From Acetobacter sacchari (lineage in GTDB: Bacteria; Pseudomonadota; Alphaproteobacteria; Acetobacterales; Acetobacteraceae), in contig NZ_JAFVMF010000031.1 in the NCBI RefSeq assembly GCF_017377715.1, forward strand, positions 1 through 34,031: a stretch of DNA of 34,031 bases. Reading direction: 5' to 3'. The notes beneath the pieces are model-generated. The model had not been told where the DNA came from. It made no database searches and saw only the letters and a program-made list of their open reading frames with translations. The translations under genes were made by a program, and so were the position numbers. Shown piece by piece: positions 24,942-32,464 of this stretch (positions are counted from its first letter, which is position 1; every line of letters begins with the position of its first letter).

Positions 24942-26255
24942 ATGAGAGGCGTGCAGGAAGTAGCATGGACGGATCCCTGGAGCGCGCTGCAGACGCTCGA
25001 CGGCGGAGAGTGGCTTGCCTTGCTGGACAGTGGCGGAGAACCGGGGGAGCGCTCCCGCTGGTCCTACTTATGCTACAACCCAGTAGAAACATTGGTTGTC
25101 CGCGGGCGGCAGGCGATGCGCAACGGACAGGCCGTGTCAGGCGACCCATGGGACCATCTTCGCGACATGCGAGCGGGTCCCCCCGCTTCTGACGCTTCAG
25201 CCGGAGCGCCGCCTTTCAGCGGGGGGGTTGTCGGTCTGGCGTCTTACGAGGCGGGCATGTTTGCGGAGCGCACGCCGTGCCGTCATGATAGTCCTGCGCC
25301 GACGTTAATCGCCGCTTCCTATGATTCCGTGATCGCTTTCGACCGTCTTGACCGACGGTGCTTCCAGTCGGGAAGTCCTCCCAGCCGCCGCCCGCACGCG
25401 CATGTAGTGCCGCAGTTCAAGACGCCGCTACGCTTCGCACCTGATATGAAGCGAGCGCAGTGGCTGGACGCCGTGCGCGAGGTCATTCGCCTAATTGGCG
25501 AGGGCGATATCTTCCAGGCCAACGTGACCATGCGCTGGAAAGCCGATGCGCCTGAAGCTTTTGACGAAATCACTGCATATGGTGCGCTGCGCGAAGGGTC
25601 CCCGGCTCCGTTTGGAGCGTATCTCCGCTCGCCCGGCTTTTCCCTGCTCAGCGCGTCGGTGGAACGCTTTCTCTCCCTTTCGCCGGGAGGCAAGGTTGAG
25701 ACACGGCCGATAAAAGGAACTGCGCCCCCGGGCACGAACGATGAAGAAACCGCAACCTACGCCGCAATGCTCGCGCAGGACGAGAAGGAAAATGCGGAAA
25801 ACCTCATGATCACCGACCTGATGCGCAACGACATCGGCCGCGTATGTGCGATCGGCTCGGTCACAGTTCCACAACTTTGCGTCGTGGAGCGTTTTCCCCA
25901 TCTGCATCATCTTGTTTCCGCCATACAGGGAGAACTGCGCCCCGGGGTCGACGCCATTGACCTGCTCCGAGCGACGCTGCCCCCCGGATCGGTCACCGGC
26001 GCGCCGAAGAGGCGCGCTATGGAGATAATTGACGAGGTTGAGGTCTCCGCGCGCGGCGCATATTGCGGCAGCGTGTTTCGCATCGGCGTCGACGGCGCGA
26101 TGGACAGTTCCGTAGTGATCCGGAGCGTCGAGCGGGCAGGGGACACGGTGCGGATCGGCGCGGGTGGAGGCATTACGTGGCTATCGGACCCCGAGCGGGA
26201 GTACGAAGAAATGCTGTTGAAAGCAGCGCCCGTTCTCTCGGTGTTTGAGGAATGA
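24942..26255 (+). CDS. pabB: Aminodeoxychorismate synthase component I
   Basis: A 437-residue chorismate-binding enzyme that adds ammonia to chorismate to make 4-amino-4-deoxychorismate, the first step of p-aminobenzoate synthesis for folate. The C-terminal catalytic domain shows VREVIRLIGEGDIFQANVT, the PabB-type ETRPIKGT motif (its Lys distinguishes it from anthranilate synthase TrpE, which has a shorter PIxGT with Ala), DEKENAENLMITDLMRND, and the closing GAPKRRAMEII and RIGAGGGIT blocks. The glutaminase partner PabA is not in the window. Its stop overlaps the start of pabC by four bases (ATGA), a translationally coupled operon. The ATG lacks an obvious ribosome binding site. Confidence 0.93.
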   Translation: MRGVQEVAWTDPWSALQTLDGGEWLALLDSGGEPGERSRWSYLCYNPVETLVVRGRQAMRNGQAVSGDPWDHLRDMRAGPPASDASAGAPPFSGGVVGLASYEAGMFAERTPCRHDSPAPTLIAASYDSVIAFDRLDRRCFQSGSPPSRRPHAHVVPQFKTPLRFAPDMKRAQWLDAVREVIRLIGEGDIFQANVTMRWKADAPEAFDEITAYGALREGSPAPFGAYLRSPGFSLLSASVERFLSLSPGGKVETRPIKGTAPPGTNDEETATYAAMLAQDEKENAENLMITDLMRNDIGRVCAIGSVTVPQLCVVERFPHLHHLVSAIQGELRPGVDAIDLLRATLPPGSVTGAPKRRAMEIIDEVEVSARGAYCGSVFRIGVDGAMDSSVVIRSVERAGDTVRIGAGGGITWLSDPEREYEEMLLKAAPVLSVFEE

Positions 26256-27058
26256 GCGGCCTTTTGTGGCTGAATGGTCGCGTCCTTGCCGCGCCTGAAG
26301 CGCGGATAGATCCGGCGGATAGAGGCTTTCTACTGGGCGACGGACTTTTCGAGACCATTCGTGTGGCGGGAGGCGTCACGCCACATCTCGAACGCCATCT
26401 GGCGCGGCTAGCCAGAGGTTGCGCCACCCTCATGATGTTTCCACCAGATTTTGCGGCTCTTCGCGACGGCGTGAAAGATCTGATCGGCGCTTCCAAACTG
26501 CGCGACGGGTCGATGCGCCTTACCGTGACGCGCGGGCCGGGGCCACGCGGGCTGGAGCCGTCCGCCAAGCCGTCGCTCACGACGTTGCTGACGTGCTCTC
26601 CCGCCGCGCCCGCTCCACTCTCAACCCCGGCGCGCTTGCATGTAAGCCGCTTCACCCGCGACGGGACATCTCCGTTAAGTCAGGTCAAATCGTTGAATTA
26701 CCTGCCGGGCGTCATGGCTCGCCTCGAAGCGTCAGCCGCAGGATACGACGACGCGCTGCTGCCGGGTGTGAACGGCGCAGTCGCTGAGGGAAGCGCCGCC
26801 AACGTGGTTTTCTTGAGCCACGGAGCACTGACGACGCCGCCTCTCGACGACGGGGCGCTGCCCGGCACGTCCCGCGCTAGACTGCTTGAGGCCGGATTGT
26901 GCACAGAGGCGTCGCTCCCGCTCTCGCGTCTGAAAGACATTGAGGCGGGATGGCTGGTCTCGGCGCTCTCGCTTCGCGCCATTGGCAACATCGGCGCATG
27001 CCAGTTGCGGCAAGACGCCAGCATTGAAGAGACCCTGCGCCGGTTTCTTTTTAGCTGA
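26252..27058 (+). CDS. pabC: Aminodeoxychorismate lyase (class IV aminotransferase fold)
   Basis: A 268-residue PLP enzyme of fold type IV. The PLP lysine is Lys146 in QVKSLNYLPGVMA and Glu179 lies in VAEGSAANVVF, both diagnostic; the N-terminal GFLLGDGLFETIRV block is also typical. Class IV members include branched-chain and D-amino-acid transaminases. The four-base overlap with pabB makes 4-amino-4-deoxychorismate lyase, which releases p-aminobenzoate and pyruvate, by far the likeliest role. It converges with the PNPOx-like gene with 16 bases between, and no terminator is visible in that gap. Confidence 0.9.
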   Translation: MSGLLWLNGRVLAAPEARIDPADRGFLLGDGLFETIRVAGGVTPHLERHLARLARGCATLMMFPPDFAALRDGVKDLIGASKLRDGSMRLTVTRGPGPRGLEPSAKPSLTTLLTCSPAAPAPLSTPARLHVSRFTRDGTSPLSQVKSLNYLPGVMARLEASAAGYDDALLPGVNGAVAEGSAANVVFLSHGALTTPPLDDGALPGTSRARLLEAGLCTEASLPLSRLKDIEAGWLVSALSLRAIGNIGACQLRQDASIEETLRRFLFS

Positions 27059-27074
27059 CAACGCAGGGCCTCGT

Positions 27075-27749
27075 TCAGCGTAGACGGCCCGACGCGATCA
27101 ACCGCGCCAACTCTTCGGGAAATGGCGTTTCTTTCGGCAATTCCGGGGCAGGAACTGGTGCGCCCATCCGGGTCTCCATCGGGATCACGCCCGCCCATAC
27201 TGGCACATCGGCCTCCTGCGGATCACCGGGCGGAGCGTCACGGACCTTAACCGCGGCTTCCTCAATCGTCATTTTGAGCACCGAGGTCGCCTTGAGTTCC
27301 TGTCTGGTCATGGGGCGGAGACTGTTCCACCGGCCAGGAAACAGGCCCTCCACAAATCGCCGCAAGGCATCTGCCGCATGGTCTGGATCGTCGACCAGTT
27401 CCGCGACGCCAAAGGCCATAGCCGAACGGTAATTCACCGAATGACTAAACGCCGAACGGGCCATGACGTAGCCGTCCATCATGCTGCATGTCACGCAGGC
27501 ACGGGCGCCGACGACGCTTTCCAAAAATCGGCTGGCGGCTGAACCATGCCAGTAAAGAACGTCGCCTTCACGCCAGTGTATCGTTGGCGTCACATAGGGT
27601 TCGCCGTCGATGGCATAACCAACATGGCACAGAGGGCTCGCGTCGATCACGGCGTAGACGTCATCCCGGACGTAGCTGCCGCGCTGATGCGCCCTGCGGA
27701 TGCGGGAGCGCTGAGTGACCGGAAAGGTATCGGACGGCGTGTCGGGCAT
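27075..27749 (-). CDS. Pyridoxamine 5'-phosphate oxidase-like FMN-binding protein
   Basis: A 224-residue split-barrel flavin-binding protein of the PNPOx-like group (Pyridox_ox_2 / NimA-like). Early residues CHVGYAIDGEPYVTPTIHWR and LYWHGSAASRFLESV form the FMN-binding barrel core, and SVNYRSAMAFGVAEL continues it. The true PNPO substrate motifs are not recognisable, so it may be an FMN- or F420-linked reductase or a vitamin B6 accessory protein rather than the pdxH enzyme. It is divergent from a MocR-type regulator, an arrangement often seen between such flavoproteins and their regulator. The ribosome binding site is weak. Confidence 0.85.
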   Translation of the reverse strand: MPDTPSDTFPVTQRSRIRRAHQRGSYVRDDVYAVIDASPLCHVGYAIDGEPYVTPTIHWREGDVLYWHGSAASRFLESVVGARACVTCSMMDGYVMARSAFSHSVNYRSAMAFGVAELVDDPDHAADALRRFVEGLFPGRWNSLRPMTRQELKATSVLKMTIEEAAVKVRDAPPGDPQEADVPVWAGVIPMETRMGAPVPAPELPKETPFPEELARLIASGRLR

Positions 27750-27847
27750 GGGGCATCTCGGATGGAGCGGGGGAAAACAAGACGAGTGGGCGAGGCGGCT
27801 TGCGGCCGCAGTTGTGTAATGGCGTGATTCTGGTATGGCCTCACGGT

Positions 27848-27880
27848 CCAGTTTTTACTTAATGAGCAGACCAGTTTGCT
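27848..27880 (+). promoter_or_regulatory. Direct repeat CCAGTTT upstream of the MocR gene
   Basis: CCAGTTTTT (27848-27856) and CCAGTTTGC (27871-27879) share CCAGTTT with a 23-base repeat distance, within the 145-base divergent region. Known MocR regulators such as GabR and PdxR bind direct repeats in their own promoters, so these are candidate autoregulatory sites. They fall inside the longest possible reading frame of the regulator, which supports the later start at 27895. Confidence 0.45.
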
Positions 27881-27894
27881 GCAGTGGATCGGAG

Positions 27895-29364
27895 ATGGCG
27901 ACATTGGACCTCCCCCAAGGATGGATTCAGCCAGACCGCGCGCAGGGCGATCTGGAAGGCCAGATTTACCGCGCCATGCGCGACGCCATCCTCGACCAGC
28001 GCCTGCCGGCAGGGGCGCGCCTGCCTTCGACACGCCGCATGGCCGACGCCTGCGAGGTGTCACGTTCGACCGTCGTGCAAGCTTACGATCGGTTGCATGG
28101 CGAAGGTTACGTGGTTTCACGTTCCGGCGCCGCCAGCGTGGTCGCGACGCTTCCAGATTTAACATTTTTCGGCCGGGCTCTCGCGGGTGACGCCACCCCG
28201 CCTCGGCGGGATGACTCGTCGCTGAACGATGCGCCGCCGAAAGGCGGGATCGTCGCGCGGCTGGATAAACTCCGCACGGGTGAACCCGACGTGACCGAAT
28301 TTCCTCATGCTCCGTGGGCGCGATGCCTCGGCGCGAGGGCCAGATCGTTGATCGTTCACGACCTCAGTTACGATGAGCCCGAAGGGCTGGCTATTTTACG
28401 GCGGGCTGTGCTCGATCACGCTCGACAGTATCGCGGCGTTTTGGCCGACCTGTCACAGGTCGTGATCGTACCGTCGACACGCATTGCGATTTCATTACTG
28501 GCCGAAGCGGCCCTTCGTCCCGCCGAACCGGACGGTCGCGTTACATGGTTCGAGAATCCCGGTTACGTCGCCGCGCGAGACATTCTCGTGGCGCGCGGCG
28601 CTGATCTCGTCCCTGTGGCCTGCGACGCTCAGGGCGTCGCGTGCGAAACCGCCGGGTTGCCGCGACCACGGCTGATCTACGTAACGCCATCGCACCAGTA
28701 TCCTACGGGAGTGACGATGAGTCTGACCCGGCGTCTGGCGCTGCTGGATCGGGCGCGGCGGTCGGACGCAGTCATCATAGAGGACGATTACGACAGCGAA
28801 TTTCAATACGATGGCCGACCGATAGCCGCATTGCAGGGTATGGACCGACATGAAACGGTCGCGTATTGCGGCACGATGGCGAAGGTGCTTGCGCCCGGAA
28901 TGCGTGTCGCGTACGCCATACTTCCACGTCGATATGTCGACCCGGTACGCTCCATGATGCGAGAGCGAGGGTTGTCTGTTCCGGCGCACGTGCAGGCCGC
29001 GTTAGCAGATTTCATTCGCGACGGACATCTGCGCGGACATATACGCCGCATGACCAGACTTTACGCCGAACGGATGAATCTTGCAGTCGAGGAATTATCG
29101 CGAAGGTTAGGCAACTCTATCGAGTTGGGGCCGGGAACGGGCGGACTGCAACTTTTGCTCCGCTTTCGCGACCCCACGATCGACGACTTCGTGCTCCAGA
29201 ACAGATTGCAGGCGGCAGGATTCGGCGCTCGCGCCCTTTCACCAATGTGCCTGACTTCCTCTGGAGGCGCGCCGTCGCGCGGAATATTGATCGGCGTCGC
29301 CCGGGCCACACGTCCCGATCTGGAGAAACTGTCACATGTGATCAGGCGCGGCGCGATCGGTTGA
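27895..29364 (+). CDS. MocR/GabR family transcriptional regulator (PdxR-like)
   Basis: A 489-residue regulator with an N-terminal GntR-type winged helix (about residues 25-85: LPAGARLPSTRRMADACEVS, then RSTVVQAYDRL) fused to a class I aminotransferase-like domain. The PLP lysine is kept in CGTMAKVLAPGMRVAY, and IIEDDYDSEFQYDGRPI is the conserved cofactor/effector block. Such regulators sense PLP or an amino-acid adduct. Divergence from the PNPOx-like gene suggests control of that gene. Start 27895 (MATLDLPQGW) fits the family and lies after the direct repeats; ATGs at 27862 and 27835 are possible but would add an unusual leader. The best start has only a poorly placed GGAG. Confidence 0.88.
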   Translation: MATLDLPQGWIQPDRAQGDLEGQIYRAMRDAILDQRLPAGARLPSTRRMADACEVSRSTVVQAYDRLHGEGYVVSRSGAASVVATLPDLTFFGRALAGDATPPRRDDSSLNDAPPKGGIVARLDKLRTGEPDVTEFPHAPWARCLGARARSLIVHDLSYDEPEGLAILRRAVLDHARQYRGVLADLSQVVIVPSTRIAISLLAEAALRPAEPDGRVTWFENPGYVAARDILVARGADLVPVACDAQGVACETAGLPRPRLIYVTPSHQYPTGVTMSLTRRLALLDRARRSDAVIIEDDYDSEFQYDGRPIAALQGMDRHETVAYCGTMAKVLAPGMRVAYAILPRRYVDPVRSMMRERGLSVPAHVQAALADFIRDGHLRGHIRRMTRLYAERMNLAVEELSRRLGNSIELGPGTGGLQLLLRFRDPTIDDFVLQNRLQAAGFGARALSPMCLTSSGGAPSRGILIGVARATRPDLEKLSHVIRRGAIG

Positions 29365-29376
29365 TCCCTACCGCCA

Positions 29377-29874
29377 TCATTTAGACACAGGGGAAACCTC
29401 GCGGTATGTGGCTGGCCCGAAGGCGGGGCTGCTGATTGCGTAAAACTCCAACGTCTTGTCCGGATCCGCCGCCACTCGATGCAGCTGACCAGCAGGAAAT
29501 GACGCAATATCACCCGCGTTCACCGGCCATGTTCTGTCGCCAACACGCACATTCCCCTGGCCTCTGCGCACGAGGATGAGTTCCTCTCCTTCAGTATTAT
29601 AACTCACGGGCGTCGCAGCGCCTGGCGGCAGAACGAATAACGCCACACTCTGTCTTTTCGACCGTATTGGTGCGTTTCGCCCTACGAATTCGCGAAGAGT
29701 CACGCCGTCCTTGGCGTGTATCAAATTTGTCACGCTTTCGGATACAGGAGCGACAGTAGTCGTTTCCGACATTTGCTCAGCCGACGCGGCGGCAAATGAG
29801 GTAGGGACGACGAAAGCACAGCAGATCGCCACAAAAGAAATGCGCTTGAAAACGTCTATGCTCGCTTTGGCCAT
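29377..29874 (-). CDS. Secreted single-domain cupin protein lacking the metal HxH
   Basis: A 165-residue protein with an N-terminal signal peptide (KRISFVAICCAFVVPTSFAA, cleavage near residues 29-31) and one cupin barrel. Motif 1 reads TPVSYNTEGEELILVRRGQG: the two metal-binding His of G-x5-H-x-H are Ser and Asn, while the Glu of the motif is kept. Motif 2, GDIASFPAGQLHRV, keeps its His. With half the metal ligands missing it is probably a binding or structural protein rather than an oxygenase. Start 29874 (MAKASIDVFK) has GGAGGAGG upstream; an ATG six codons earlier lies before that ribosome binding site. It lies 13 bases from the convergent MocR stop. Confidence 0.82.
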   Translation of the reverse strand: MAKASIDVFKRISFVAICCAFVVPTSFAAASAEQMSETTTVAPVSESVTNLIHAKDGVTLREFVGRNAPIRSKRQSVALFVLPPGAATPVSYNTEGEELILVRRGQGNVRVGDRTWPVNAGDIASFPAGQLHRVAADPDKTLEFYAISSPAFGPATYREVSPVSK

Positions 29875-29951
29875 CCTCGTGTCCTCCTCCATTCTATTCT
29901 CCGTTTCATGTCAAAGTGTTTTTTAGAATATTATAGAATTATAAGATATAA

Positions 29952-29973
29952 TTACAGAGAACATTGTCTGTAA
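29952..29973 (-). promoter_or_regulatory. Inverted repeat upstream of the cupin gene
   Basis: TTACAGA, eight bases, TCTGTAA is a perfect seven-base inverted repeat about 80-100 bases before the cupin start, in a short AT-rich stretch. On the minus strand two TATAAT-like hexamers follow it (about 29946 to 29930), so it sits where an operator would overlap or precede the promoter. No regulator is assigned. Confidence 0.4.
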
Positions 29974-30120
29974 ATTTATTTCAGCTCCCAAGACGCATCG
30001 GCGGACTTACACTGAGACAGGCAAATATGGAGTTGCGCACGGCTGACGCCCGCATTCAGGTGCTGACTCCTTGGTACCCGTTGCAGTGTTTTACTTTCAG
30101 CGCCTAAATTGGACGCACGA

Positions 30121-30609
30121 TCAGTGCGAACCAGTCGTCGAGCCATCACGGCTGGAGCCAGAGAGCGGGCTCGTGATCGAACCATTCTTCTGCAATTGCT
30201 GAAATACGCCCAGCCGGTCTGTTACCTGCCAATGGCCGCTTATCTTATCTTCGAAGTCGAACAGATAATGCGTGGCTCCGGACATTCGAATTCGCTGTCC
30301 GGTGGCCGGAAAGCCTGGGAGGTCTCCGGCATGCGTCGCCTCCCACAGCCAGCATATAGTCACCGCGTCGTCGTTTACGCACATGGTCTGAATATCGAAG
30401 CGCTGATCAGGAAATGGCGCCCGACAAATCTTCAAGCGAGCGATAAAATCGGCCACATTGAGAACCTGTCCGTCCCACGGATCGCCCGGATCGTGATGCA
30501 CCGTGTAGCTTTTGGCGATGTATCCACCGACCATTTCGCCCAGCCCACAATTCCAGACATCGTTAATAAAGGCGCTCACTCTATTCTGGCGGCGCTCCCT
30601 GTTATTCAT
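30121..30609 (-). CDS. SnoaL-like / ester cyclase family protein
   Basis: A 162-residue protein of the SnoaL-like polyketide cyclase branch of the NTF2-like fold. The hallmark stretch is THAGDLPGFPATGQRIRMSG followed by FDFEDKISGHWQVTDRLGVF and QQL. Members bind small hydrophobic molecules; most bacterial ones have no proven reaction. The start at 30609 (MNNRERRQNRV) overlaps the stop of the DUF2239 gene by eight bases, so they are coupled; the longer open frame is rejected. The C-terminus has a low-complexity Ser/Gly tail after residue 147. The gene ends 246 bases before the cupin start. Confidence 0.87.
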   Translation of the reverse strand: MNNRERRQNRVSAFINDVWNCGLGEMVGGYIAKSYTVHHDPGDPWDGQVLNVADFIARLKICRAPFPDQRFDIQTMCVNDDAVTICWLWEATHAGDLPGFPATGQRIRMSGATHYLFDFEDKISGHWQVTDRLGVFQQLQKNGSITSPLSGSSRDGSTTGSH

Positions 30610-31180
30610 CGTGCGTCCGATCGCTGTTCGCCGCCAAATAGCGTCGCAACTGGTCCTGCACATCGGTTGGCCAAGGACGGATCAATTCCTCCCATCGCGT
30701 CCAGTCATGAGCGAACAGGGAGCGAGAGGCTTCTTCGAACTGAACCATATCTCCCGCGATCACGACCATGAAACGATAAACGGCCTCAACCTGCGCGCGT
30801 GTCGGACCATCCACGCTATCCGCTTTGCGGGCCGCTTCGACGAGTTTTCGCAAGGCGACAGACGCTCCTCCAGACTGAGCGCCGAGCCATTCCCAATGCC
30901 TGGGCAGTAAAGTGACTTCTCTGGCCGTAACGCCAAGCTTGGGACGTCCTCGTTTTACTTCCGTCGAGGGTTTTGGCTGGTAGCGCGCTGCCACGTCGTC
31001 AAGGGGGCCGCGTAAATCCAGATCAATGACCGCTCCCGTCGTGGCGTCGAAGACGGTGGCCCCGCTTCCCTGTTCCTCCGCCTGCTTTAGCGCCGCGAGC
31101 ACCGCTGCCAGCGGACCCGCCCCAATACGTTGCGTTCCGGCAAAAACAACGAAATCGCCGATTTCGGGTCTCTCGCCCAT
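30602..31180 (-). CDS. DUF2239 family protein
   Basis: A 192-residue cytoplasmic protein recognised as DUF2239 by IGDFVVFAGTQRIGAGPLAA at the start, VFDATTGAVIDLDLRG, and the central RGRPKLGVTAREVTLLPRHW / GGASVALRKLVEAAR block. The RGRPKLG and LLPRHWEWL segments look nucleic-acid-binding, but the function is unknown. Start 31180 (MGERPEIGDF) has GGAG at proper spacing; the frame extends to 31243 but through the promoter. It overlaps the downstream SnoaL-like gene by eight bases (ATGAATAA), one operon behind a promoter with twin palindromic sites. Confidence 0.88.
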   Translation of the reverse strand: MGERPEIGDFVVFAGTQRIGAGPLAAVLAALKQAEEQGSGATVFDATTGAVIDLDLRGPLDDVAARYQPKPSTEVKRGRPKLGVTAREVTLLPRHWEWLGAQSGGASVALRKLVEAARKADSVDGPTRAQVEAVYRFMVVIAGDMVQFEEASRSLFAHDWTRWEELIRPWPTDVQDQLRRYLAANSDRTHDE

Positions 31181-31209
31181 GCTCGTCTCCACGGTTGCGT
31201 TTCGACGGA

Positions 31210-31253
31210 TATTTACCCGGATAAAAATTAACGTCAATAACACCCGGGTAAAA
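31210..31253 (-). promoter_or_regulatory. Promoter with twin palindromic operators for the DUF2239 operon
   Basis: On the minus strand TTGACG (31238-31233) and AAATAT (31215-31210) are spaced 17 bases, a good sigma-70-type promoter. Two copies of a near-palindrome overlap it: TTTACCCGGATAAA (31213-31226) and AACACCCGGGTAAA (31240-31253), both variants of TTTACCCGGGTAAA and 27 bases apart. One covers the -10 side and the other lies just upstream of the -35, as expected for a repressor site pair. The regulator is not in the window. Confidence 0.6.
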
Positions 31254-31562
31254 TTTATATCTCGATGCCTATACCGACATCACCGTCCGCATGAATTTTT
31301 CATTTCATTTTATCAAAACATCATGTTTTCTCTAGAAACTCACATAAAAGATCCTGCCCCGAACACGTCAGTCATCGACGCGTGACACTCTGGGAACAAT
31401 GGCTCAATTCGCTCCATCCGGCGCGCAGACAGCAAGAACACGTGATTCACAGCCGCACCTCCATCGGTAAGCCTGCGAATCACGGAACTCCCCCTTACTT
31501 CAATGAATTAACAGCTCCCAAACCTCGATGATCGCATCAAAGATTACACATAGTTCATTTGT
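31254..31562. other. Gene-free stretch between the DUF2239 operon and the NAD module
   Basis: Composition is mixed, with AT-rich parts. Frames here are short and not protein-like. Apart from the flanking operator-like sites I see nothing I can name. Confidence 0.4.
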
Positions 31563-31581
31563 AAAATGCAAAATGTATTTT
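31563..31581 (+). promoter_or_regulatory. Palindrome in the promoter region of the NAD module
   Basis: AAAATGCA, AAA, TGTATTTT is a 19-base inverted repeat with one mismatch per arm pair, centred about 42 bases before the ATG of the Prs-like gene in an AT-rich stretch that probably contains the -10 region. It is a candidate operator controlling the two-gene NAD module. Confidence 0.4.
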
Positions 31582-31613
31582 AACGCTGATGTCAGCAACG
31601 AGGAGAAGCCGCC

Positions 31614-32426
31614 ATGATCCGGGTGTTTCAGTGGTCCACACCGGTCGAGATCGACACGATGACATTCGCAGGTGGCGAGCGTCATGTCCGACTGTCAGGC
31701 TATCAGAAAGGCGTATCGAAGAACTGGGTAATCAAGGCGGCTATCCATAAATCGGACGACCTTATCGACCTGCTGCTGGTGGCCGACGCAATCCACCGCC
31801 TGGAAGAACGACCGACGATTCACCTGTTCTGCCCGTATATCCCGTTTGCGCGTCAGGATCGCGTCTGCTTCCCGGGCGAAGCGATGTCGTTGGCAGTCAT
31901 GGCGCGCCTGCTCAATAGCGCCAGCTTTAACTATGTGGAGGCATGGGACGTCCATTCTCCGATGGCGCAGACACTCATTACTAACTTCAAAAGCGTTCCG
32001 GCAGCACAGTTTGTCGGCGGCGAACTTCGTCCCGGTGAAGTTGTGGTCGCTCCAGACAAAGGCGCAGTCTTGCGAGCCAGGGAGGCGGCTGGCGACACCC
32101 ATCCGGTTATCGTTGCGGAAAAGAACCGCAATCCTGACAACGGGGCGCTCTTCGGTTTTCATCTACCCACCGACTTCGAAAAACTTGATACGTCAGGGTG
32201 CGCTATCGTGGTCGACGACATTTGCGATGGCGGACGGACCTTTGTCGGAATTGGCGAGATGCTGAGAGAAAGAGTCGCAGGCTCTCTGCGCCTTTATGTC
32301 ACACATGGAATTTTCTCTCACGGTTTTAATGACCTTTTGAATATCTATGACGAAATCCTTGTCGCCAACCTGATGACAGACGCGCCGTTACCGAAGCAGG
32401 TGCGTCACCTCCAAAACACATGGTGA
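31614..32426 (+). CDS. Ribose-phosphate pyrophosphokinase-like protein (divergent PRPP synthetase)
   Basis: A 270-residue PRPP-synthetase-like protein, about 45 residues shorter than housekeeping Prs. Visible motifs: FAGGE (18-22, for Prs F-x-D-G-E), PYIPFARQDR (74-83), WDVHSP (111-116) for the metal-binding D-x-H, VVVAPDKGA (143-151) and the phosphoribosyl-binding loop VVDDICDGGRTF (199-210). Prs makes PRPP from ribose 5-phosphate and ATP. The changed FAGGE and EKNRNP (for the Prs K-R-R) segments suggest altered substrate use. GAGGAG precedes the ATG. The next gene, a NAMPT-type transferase, consumes the product, so the pair forms a nicotinamide salvage unit. It may instead be related to ADP-ribose pyrophosphate synthetase (Adps) of phage NAD+ restoration. 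Confidence 0.85.
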   Translation: MIRVFQWSTPVEIDTMTFAGGERHVRLSGYQKGVSKNWVIKAAIHKSDDLIDLLLVADAIHRLEERPTIHLFCPYIPFARQDRVCFPGEAMSLAVMARLLNSASFNYVEAWDVHSPMAQTLITNFKSVPAAQFVGGELRPGEVVVAPDKGAVLRAREAAGDTHPVIVAEKNRNPDNGALFGFHLPTDFEKLDTSGCAIVVDDICDGGRTFVGIGEMLRERVAGSLRLYVTHGIFSHGFNDLLNIYDEILVANLMTDAPLPKQVRHLQNTW

Positions 32427-32464
32427 AAACACGGGTCATCCGACACAGCCGAAAGGGTAGTCCT

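Noticed and set aside
24583..24945. 120-codon plus-strand frame whose stop overlaps the pabB start (ATGA)
   Set aside because: The overlap looks like coupling, but the translation lacks hydrophobic patterning and any recognisable domain, and there is no ribosome binding site.
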